Of a DNA stretch of 6,663 bases, positions 1 through 4,803 are shown in pieces (position 1 is the first letter of the stretch; each line of letters opens with the position of its first letter). Source of the DNA: Deltaproteobacteria bacterium. GTDB lineage: Bacteria > Desulfobacterota > Desulfobacteria > Desulfobacterales > SG8-13. The notes below the pieces were generated by a model, which searched no databases, had not been told where the DNA came from, and worked only from the letters and a program-made list of their open reading frames with translations. The translations under genes were made by a program, and so were the position numbers. The stretch lies in assembly GCA_024639205.1 (NCBI GenBank), contig JAHEIV010000169.1:1-6663 (forward strand), written 5' to 3'.

Positions 1-530
1 TCGGCTGGGTGGCGGTGGCAATGCTGGGGTGCTGTATCGGTTTTTTGCCGTACAACTTTCGAATCAAAGGCCGAGCCACGATATTTTTAGGCGATGCGGG
101 CAGCACCACCGTCGGTTTCGTTCTGGCTTGCCTGGCGGTTTATGGGAACTGGTCGGATACCAGCCCGGTGGTAGCCCTGGCATCTCCGCTGCTGATTTTC
201 TGGGTTTTGATTTTCGACATGGTGCATATCACTGTCGACCGAGTCGCATCCGGCAAAGTGTTGAGTCTGCGACAGTGGATTGAATACGTCGGTAAAGACC
301 ATTTTCACCACCGAATCGCCGAAGTCCTGGGGAGCCAGAAAAAAAGTGTGGTTTTTATCTATCTGCTCAGTATCTGCTTTGGTACCAATGCGATTTTGTT
401 GCGCAAAGCAGGGACCGCCGATGCCTTAATTTTGCTGTTGCAGACCGTGATCCTCATCGTCTTGATCACCATCCTGGAAAGGCGGGGTCGAAAGCCTATC
501 GAACAATCTCGGCGGGATGACATTCGGTAG
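1..530 (+). CDS. Polyprenyl-phosphate sugar-1-phosphate transferase, WecA/TagO/MraY family (3' part)
   Basis: The reading frame is open from base 3, so the true start lies upstream; 175 C-terminal residues are visible. The family are polytopic inner-membrane enzymes that move a sugar-1-phosphate from a UDP-sugar to undecaprenyl phosphate, the first step of many surface glycans. Two family signatures are seen. FLGDAGS (GDAGS at 90-104) matches the conserved cytoplasmic Asp/Gly motif. DHFHHR (297-314) matches the WecA-type HIHH motif implicated in sugar-nucleotide binding. Between them a hydrophobic stretch ends in IFDMVHITVDR, like the family's 'PIFDT...RR' segment. Further hydrophobic segments follow at about 345-400 and 420-475, and the protein ends in a basic, hydrophilic tail. 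The position upstream of export genes fits priming of the exported polymer. The sugar (GlcNAc, GalNAc or other) cannot be told. The family is near certain; the subfamily is less so. Confidence 0.9.
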   Translation, partial: GWVAVAMLGCCIGFLPYNFRIKGRATIFLGDAGSTTVGFVLACLAVYGNWSDTSPVVALASPLLIFWVLIFDMVHITVDRVASGKVLSLRQWIEYVGKDHFHHRIAEVLGSQKKSVVFIYLLSICFGTNAILLRKAGTADALILLLQTVILIVLITILERRGRKPIEQSRRDDIR

Positions 531-553
531 GGAATTGCGGTTGAAAATAGGGA

Positions 554-567
554 CACAACATGTTGTG
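554..567. promoter_or_regulatory. Perfect 14-bp palindrome, candidate operator
   Basis: CACAACATGTTGTG is a perfect inverted repeat with no spacer. It ends 11 bp upstream of a consensus TTGACA hexamer. A dyad just upstream of a -35 box is typical of an activator or repressor binding site. No terminator-like T-tract follows it, so it is unlikely to end the upstream gene. The binding protein is unknown. Confidence 0.45.
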
Positions 568-578
568 GTTTGAGAATC

Positions 579-607
579 TTGACATACAAAATCAAGTCAT
601 ACATGAT
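579..607 (+). promoter_or_regulatory. Candidate sigma70-type promoter (TTGACA, 17 bp, CATGAT)
   Basis: TTGACA at 579-584 is a perfect -35 consensus. Exactly 17 bp later, CATGAT (602-607) matches the -10 consensus at four of six positions. Transcription would begin near 614, giving a leader of about 70 nt before the ATG at 686. It lies in the only gap over 100 bp in the window, after the transferase gene and before the four co-directional genes. An alternative -10 further downstream is listed separately. Confidence 0.45.
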
Positions 608-614
608 AAACTAA

Positions 615-643
615 TTTATTAATATATTAGTATGATATATAAT
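615..643 (+). promoter_or_regulatory. Alternative promoter with perfect TATAAT in an AT-rich block
   Basis: TATAAT at 638-643 is a perfect -10 hexamer, with TTTATT (615-620, three of six matches) 17 bp upstream as a weak -35. The surrounding 601-660 stretch has 9 G/C in 60 bases, far below the flanking genes. In such AT-rich DNA a TATAAT can occur by chance, so this is weaker evidence than the upstream TTGACA promoter. A weak -35 would fit an activator-dependent promoter. Confidence 0.3.
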
Positions 644-658
644 TACATTACAATGTAA
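643..658. promoter_or_regulatory. Inverted repeat TTACATT-AC-AATGTAA, candidate operator
   Basis: The two 7-bp arms are perfectly complementary around a 2-bp centre. The repeat overlaps the last base of the TATAAT at 638-643 and lies 27 bp before the ATG at 686. A repressor bound here would cover the start site of either candidate promoter. In RNA the two-base loop makes a stable hairpin unlikely, so a DNA-level protein site is the better reading. The regulator is not identified. Confidence 0.45.
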
Positions 659-685
659 CACAAACCTCTATTTTTGCGTTTTGCC

Positions 686-1723
686 ATGGTTGACTTCAGG
701 GATTTGAAAAATTTGCAGTCCGGTTCGAAGGAGTCGGATGAAAAGCAGGCTGTGGACATCAGCCGCCTGGATCCACCGGCCGGTTCGGACGATGTGGATC
801 TGTCCGGCGAGAGTACCACCGACAGCCTGGTTTCCCTTTACCATTATGCCGCCAGATACATGAACCGTCTCTTTGATGCGGCCAAACAAAACCAGCCCCT
901 GTCACTGGAGCACGGTTTCCAGGTCATTCAGGAGATGACCCAGTTCCAGCCGTTTCCCGATGTTTTGTTCGTGATGGCCATTCACGAGCAGGAAAGCCCT
1001 TACGGATTTATGATTAACCACTGTTTGAATGTGGCCATCTTCTCTCTTAAGATCGCAGCCTATTTGGGATTTGACAAACCCAGCCAGGTGCAGATCGGAA
1101 CCGCCGCACTGATGCACGATATCGGTACCGCCATGATTCCCGAGGCGATTCTCAATAAAAAGGGTCAGCTTACCGAAAAGGAATTCGAGGAGTTTCGCCA
1201 GCGCCCGGAAAAGAGTTACCAGATTCTCAGCTCCGTGGGAGACCAATACGCATACCTGGCCAACATTGCCCAGCAGGTATACGAAAGAATTGACGGCAGC
1301 GGCTACCCGAGGGGACTGAAAGGAGACGAAATTCATGACCACGCGCAGATCATCGGTCTGGTGGACATGTATGAAGCCATGATTCATTCTCGGCCGCAGC
1401 GCAAAAAACTGCTCCACTTTACGGCTGTAAAAGAGATTATCAAAACCGGTAAAAACGCGTTTCAGCGGCGATATCTCAAGGCACTGCTGAGCGTTTTTTC
1501 CATTTTCCCGCTCTTTAGCCTGGTTCGATTGAATTCGGACGCCGTAGGGAAGGTGGTTGAAACCTACCCGAGCCACCCGCTCCGTCCGAAGCTGAAGATT
1601 ATCTATGATTCTCAAAATAGAAAAGTACCGACTGAGCGGATCATCAATCTGCCCGAAAACCCTTTATTGTACATCGTTGACTCGGTGTCCGAAGAAGGGT
1701 TGGAAGACGCAAACGAGTCTTGA
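686..1723 (+). CDS. Degenerate HD-GYP domain protein
   Basis: The HD-GYP family are cytoplasmic metal-dependent c-di-GMP phosphodiesterases. Numbering here starts at an in-frame TTG at 674; the ATG at 686 (residue 5) is preferred. Neither start has a clear Shine-Dalgarno motif. Residues 1-50 are acidic and look unstructured, and the HD domain spans about 50-250. Seen and retained: H116, H148-D149 (MHDIG), IPEAILNKKGQLTEKE, the full signature DGSGYPRGLKGDEI (207-220) and D231 in LVDMYEAM. Seen as lost: the Lys after HDIG is T152, the His of HPxxG is R177, and the paired His before ERIDGSGYP are V202-Y203. The C-terminal part (about 270-335, FPLFSLVRLN...PLRPKL) matches the usual HD-GYP extension. 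With three metal-ligand positions replaced, hydrolysis is doubtful; a binding or sensory role is inferred. It is the first gene after the promoter region and 53 nt before the ATPase, suggesting a regulatory member of the export operon. Confidence 0.85.
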   Translation: MVDFRDLKNLQSGSKESDEKQAVDISRLDPPAGSDDVDLSGESTTDSLVSLYHYAARYMNRLFDAAKQNQPLSLEHGFQVIQEMTQFQPFPDVLFVMAIHEQESPYGFMINHCLNVAIFSLKIAAYLGFDKPSQVQIGTAALMHDIGTAMIPEAILNKKGQLTEKEFEEFRQRPEKSYQILSSVGDQYAYLANIAQQVYERIDGSGYPRGLKGDEIHDHAQIIGLVDMYEAMIHSRPQRKKLLHFTAVKEIIKTGKNAFQRRYLKALLSVFSIFPLFSLVRLNSDAVGKVVETYPSHPLRPKLKIIYDSQNRKVPTERIINLPENPLLYIVDSVSEEGLEDANES

Positions 1724-1733
1724 ATCGATAGGA

Positions 1734-1760
1734 AGCAGCGGTCTCCACTGCAAGGCTGCT
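1734..1760 (+). other. Small dyad abutting the ATPase ribosome binding site
   Basis: AGCAGC (1734-1739) and GCTGCT (1755-1760) are perfectly complementary, with a 15-nt loop, and the 3' arm touches the AGGAG (1761-1765) used by the ATPase gene. A six-pair stem could modulate ribosome access, but the loop is long and no T-tract follows, so it is not a terminator. It may be coincidental. Confidence 0.2.
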
Positions 1761-1776
1761 AGGAGAACCAACCTTC

Positions 1777-2574
1777 ATGTATCAGGAATACTGGGGACTT
1801 GCCCGGTCGCCGTTCACCAATGTGCCGAGTGAATCGTTTTTTTATCCTTCCCCGCAGCATGAGGAGGCCTTCACTCGCCTGCTCTATGTTATCCAGCAGC
1901 GCAGGGGGGTGGGAATGCTCACCGGTGAGGTCGGTTGCGGTAAAACCACTGTCACCAAGGCGCTGATGAGGTCGCTGGAGGAAGATCGATACCAGCTGCT
2001 GCTGCTGTCCAATCCGGCCATGGATCCCCTGGATCTGATTCGTTCCATTTTGATTCACTGCCATATCCAATGCGCCAACGGGCACAAGCCGGTGCTGCTC
2101 GATCAGCTTCAGCAGCACCTGATTCAATCTGCCTCCCGTGGGATCGATACGGTCCTGGCCATCGATGAGGCCCACGTGATCGCACGTCAGGAAACCCTGG
2201 ACGAACTGCGGATGTTGCTGAACATGCAGTACAACGAGCAGTTCCTGATCACGCTCATTTTGATCGGACAGCCTCCTTTGTTGAAGCGAATTTCTGAACT
2301 GCAGCCGTTAAAAGAGAGAATCAGCGTGAAATACCACCTGGAGCCCCTCAACGAGCAGCTCACCCTTCGGTACATTTTGCACCGTTTGAAAAATGCCGGT
2401 GCCGAGCGTGGATTGTTCAGTATGGAAGCCATCAGCGCTCTTTTTCAATACAGCGGGGGAATTCCGTTGCGGATCAACAACATTTGCGACCGCTGCCTGT
2501 TGATCGGCTTTATGCGACAAGCCAGCCTAATCGACACGCGCATTGTCGAAGAAGCCATTGAGGACCTGCGGTAA
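1777..2574 (+). CDS. XrtA/PEP-CTERM-type secretion ATPase (ExeA-like, AAA+)
   Basis: This 265-residue protein has the length and layout of the ExeA-like putative secretion ATPases found at exosortase/EPS loci (TIGR03015 type). The N-terminus MYQEYWGLARSPF is the family's usual opening. Walker A is GEVGCGKTT (50-58), Walker B is VLAIDEAH (126-133), and a sensor-1-like segment, LILIGQP, lies at 160-166. A sensor-2-like region, SGGIPLRINNICDR, lies at about 226-239. No signal peptide or membrane segment is visible, so it should be cytoplasmic or peripheral, unlike ExeA itself, which is membrane anchored. The start is supported by AGGAG at 1761-1765, 11 nt before the ATG. It ends in tandem stops (TAATAA), 17 nt before the lipoprotein gene, implying co-transcription. 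Its molecular role is unproven in the family; powering or regulating assembly of the polysaccharide exporter is inferred from context. Confidence 0.88.
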   Translation: MYQEYWGLARSPFTNVPSESFFYPSPQHEEAFTRLLYVIQQRRGVGMLTGEVGCGKTTVTKALMRSLEEDRYQLLLLSNPAMDPLDLIRSILIHCHIQCANGHKPVLLDQLQQHLIQSASRGIDTVLAIDEAHVIARQETLDELRMLLNMQYNEQFLITLILIGQPPLLKRISELQPLKERISVKYHLEPLNEQLTLRYILHRLKNAGAERGLFSMEAISALFQYSGGIPLRINNICDRCLLIGFMRQASLIDTRIVEEAIEDLR

Positions 2575-2591
2575 TAAAAGAAGGAACCATC

Positions 2592-4742
2592 ATGCTTGCC
2601 GTTGACAGATTTCTTTACAGATGGCTGCTGCTGCTGTTTTTCAGCTGCAGCCTTTTGTCAGGGTGTACTTCCCAGCAAACGGTTGCTCCAACCGGGGAAA
2701 CGGAGTCGGATCTTGAAAGTCGGCCGGTTTCTTCCGGCAGATTTCGCAGCGTGGTCCTCGATGATCTTGACAATGACGGCAATCTCGACCTGGTAGCCGG
2801 CGGTGCTTCGCCGGGGGCGCTCGCCATCAGCTATGGGGACGGCAACGGGCGGTTGTCCACCGCACAGACCTTAACGGTGCAGGGCGAAGTTCAGTCGGTG
2901 GCCGCAGCCGATCTCAATCAGGACGGTTTCAAGGACATCGTGATATCGGTTCAGCGGGGTGCTTCCGGTATCCTGGTCTGGCACTATCAGGGCATTCGCC
3001 AATGGGTCAGGGCCGTCGCACCCACCGCTATCAATGAATATCAGGGTGTTGCGTGTGCCGACGTGAACCGGGACGGCTTTGTGGATATCCTGGCCGCTAA
3101 TGCGACTTCGGATGCAAAGGGGGGAATCCAGGTCTGGCTGGGTGACGGTCGCGGGAACTGGCCGGCCGAATCCGGCCCCACAAAAACCGGAACTTACATG
3201 GATGTCGTTGTGGCCGACTTCAACGAGGACGGGGTTCTCGATTTGGCCGGCACCAGTTGGGGAATTCAAGGGGCCGTGCGGGTCTGGCTGGGAGACGGTG
3301 CCGGCTCCTGGTCGGGACTGCCTCCATTGCAGCAAGGCAGCTTCTACGGCCTTCATGCCGGAGATCTGAATCGCGACGGGCACACGGATCTGATCGCGAC
3401 GACCTACCGGGCCGGTATCGCCGTTTTTTTCGGCGACGGCCGGGGGAATTTTTCGCCGGGTGCGCAGCCGCAGAAGACCAACAGCTTCTGGGACGTGACC
3501 CTCACCGATCTGGATGCGGATGGAACCATGGACCTGCTGGCCAGCTCCAACGTGGCCGGCGGCATCCGGGCCTGGAAATTCAAGGACCGCAATTCCTGGG
3601 AGCCGGTGACCGGCAGATTTCCTACCTGGGGAACGTACTACGAATTGACGGTTGCCGACCTGGACCGGGATGGAACCGACGATATCTGCGCAGCCAGCTT
3701 CGGGGAAGGTGTCAAATTCTGGCGTGCAAGAGGCGATATCCCGTTTTCTTCCGTTGCAGATGTCATCTCCAAAGGAATTGCCGGCGCCGAGCAGGTAGAA
3801 CGAGGTGTGGAGGAAAACGATGCATACACTACCATAACCGGATTTCCGGAATACAAGATCGGCCCGGGGGATCTGCTGGAGATCACCCGCTGGCAGGGTC
3901 CAACGCCGATTAAAGAGGAAATACTGGTAAGACCGGATGGTCGCATATCCACAGAATTCATCGATGATTTGAAGGTAAACGGCCTGACTCCCACCCAACT
4001 GGATCGACTGCTGACCAAATTTTTTAAAGATTACCTCAAGCAGCCGCGGATCGACGTGGTTGTCAAAGAATTTAACAGCAAGTTCGTTTCCCTGACCGGG
4101 GCAATCGGCAGCGGCATCCGCACCGCGGGATCCGGCACGGGTGCCGGTCGTTATGCCCTCACCGGCAGGGTGTATTTACTGGAGATGGTGGCCCGGGCCG
4201 GTGGTCCCAGCCGGGATGCCAACCTGCGCGAAGTCCGCATGCGTCGAAGAAATGGCGAGACCCTGACGCTGAACCTCTTCCGTGCCATCTACCAGGGAGA
4301 TCCGAGCCAGAACATCGTACTGAACAGCGGCGACTTGTTGTTTTTCCCCACACTGGTTCTGGATGCCAACCGGGTTTACGTGTTCGGAGAGGTGGTCAGT
4401 CCCGGTGTCTATAAACTGCCGGAGGCCAACATGCGCCTGTTCGATGCCATATCCGAAGCCGGCGGCCCGACTGTCTTCGCGGAGAAAAGCAGCGCCCGAA
4501 TCGTTCGCGGCAGTGTGACCCGGCCGGAGATTATCCCGATCGATCTGAAAAAACTAGTCGAACAGGGCGACCAGACCCAGAATATCCTGCTGGCCAGCGG
4601 CGATCTGATCTACGTGCCGCGGTCTGCTTTCGGTGATGTCAACCAGTTCTGGAAGCGTATCAAGCCGCTTTTCGAAATCGTTTACTCACCGGCGCGGGTC
4701 ATCAATGAATGGGATCGCGCTCTGGACACGCTGGGTCAGTGA
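2592..4742 (+). CDS. Outer-membrane lipoprotein: seven-blade FG-GAP/VCBS propeller fused to Wza-type polysaccharide export domains
   Basis: This 716-residue protein begins with a lipoprotein signal: hydrophobic residues 11-22 and lipobox LLSGC with C25 as the lipidated residue. T26 at +2 fits outer-membrane sorting. Residues 51-385 hold seven FG-GAP/VCBS repeats. Residues 419-498 form the Poly_export (PES) domain, opening YKIGPGDLLEI. Two SLBB domains follow: about 498-586 (ending GDLLFFP), with a Gly/Ser-rich insert at 503-519, and about 594-676 (VYVFGEVVSPGVYKLP to GDLIYVP). The last 40 residues may be amphipathic and could be the membrane-spanning part, as in Wza. Wza-type proteins are usually about 350-400 residues, so the propeller roughly doubles the size. 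The family forms the periplasmic and outer-membrane channel for capsule or EPS. AAGGA (2581-2585) lies 6 nt before the ATG. The export assignment is firm; a ligand for the propeller is unknown. Confidence 0.93.
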   Translation: MLAVDRFLYRWLLLLFFSCSLLSGCTSQQTVAPTGETESDLESRPVSSGRFRSVVLDDLDNDGNLDLVAGGASPGALAISYGDGNGRLSTAQTLTVQGEVQSVAAADLNQDGFKDIVISVQRGASGILVWHYQGIRQWVRAVAPTAINEYQGVACADVNRDGFVDILAANATSDAKGGIQVWLGDGRGNWPAESGPTKTGTYMDVVVADFNEDGVLDLAGTSWGIQGAVRVWLGDGAGSWSGLPPLQQGSFYGLHAGDLNRDGHTDLIATTYRAGIAVFFGDGRGNFSPGAQPQKTNSFWDVTLTDLDADGTMDLLASSNVAGGIRAWKFKDRNSWEPVTGRFPTWGTYYELTVADLDRDGTDDICAASFGEGVKFWRARGDIPFSSVADVISKGIAGAEQVERGVEENDAYTTITGFPEYKIGPGDLLEITRWQGPTPIKEEILVRPDGRISTEFIDDLKVNGLTPTQLDRLLTKFFKDYLKQPRIDVVVKEFNSKFVSLTGAIGSGIRTAGSGTGAGRYALTGRVYLLEMVARAGGPSRDANLREVRMRRRNGETLTLNLFRAIYQGDPSQNIVLNSGDLLFFPTLVLDANRVYVFGEVVSPGVYKLPEANMRLFDAISEAGGPTVFAEKSSARIVRGSVTRPEIIPIDLKKLVEQGDQTQNILLASGDLIYVPRSAFGDVNQFWKRIKPLFEIVYSPARVINEWDRALDTLGQ
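2742..3746 (+). repeat. Seven tandem FG-GAP/VCBS repeats (predicted seven-bladed beta-propeller)
   Basis: Within the export lipoprotein, a calcium-loop motif D-x-[DN]-x-D-G-x-x-D recurs seven times, its first Asp at residues 58, 107, 157, 209, 258, 306 and 356. Spacing is a steady 48 to 52 residues. Every copy keeps the ligand pattern (for example DLDNDGNLD, DLNQDGFKD, DFNEDGVLD). Most copies end in a GDGxGxW/F-like turn, which decays in repeats 2, 6 and 7. Seven units is the count of integrin-alpha-type propellers. The fold and calcium binding are inferred from the motif. Confidence 0.88.
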
Positions 4743-4803
4743 TGCCCCCTGAAAAGGGAAGAAAGGCTCCGTTTAATCGGGGCAACTCGCAAGGATTGGA
4801 TTC

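Noticed and set aside
738..863. A 41-codon ORF in another frame inside the HD-GYP gene, with AAGGAG 4 nt before its ATG
   Set aside because: It overlaps a well-supported coding frame, its peptide is rich in Trp, Pro and Arg like a frame shadow, and the SD-like bases are simply Lys-Glu codons of the real gene.
902..1615. Minus-strand open frame (237 codons) opposite the HD-GYP gene
   Set aside because: No recognisable family, no promoter or ribosome site seen, and fully antisense to a gene with strong motif support.
1995..2007. CTG trinucleotide runs at 1995-2007 and 2624-2636, considered as phase-variable repeats
   Set aside because: Only four units each, in frame, encoding Leu runs in a hydrophobic core strand and a signal peptide. 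A change in unit number would not shift the frame.
2602..2607. TTGACA inside the lipoprotein signal sequence, considered as an internal promoter
   Set aside because: No plausible -10 hexamer at 16 to 18 bp, and it lies within coding sequence.
2871..3998. Long minus-strand open frame (375 codons) opposite the propeller lipoprotein
   Set aside because: It is antisense to a repeat-rich, GC-rich gene with clear domains. Its translation shows no recognisable motif and it mirrors the repeated codons of the sense strand.
4747..4758. CCCT-GAAA-AGGG hairpin after the export lipoprotein gene, considered as a terminator
   Set aside because: The stem is only 4 bp and no T-tract follows. The next gene has its own ribosome site 61 nt on, so this is at most a minor RNA hairpin.
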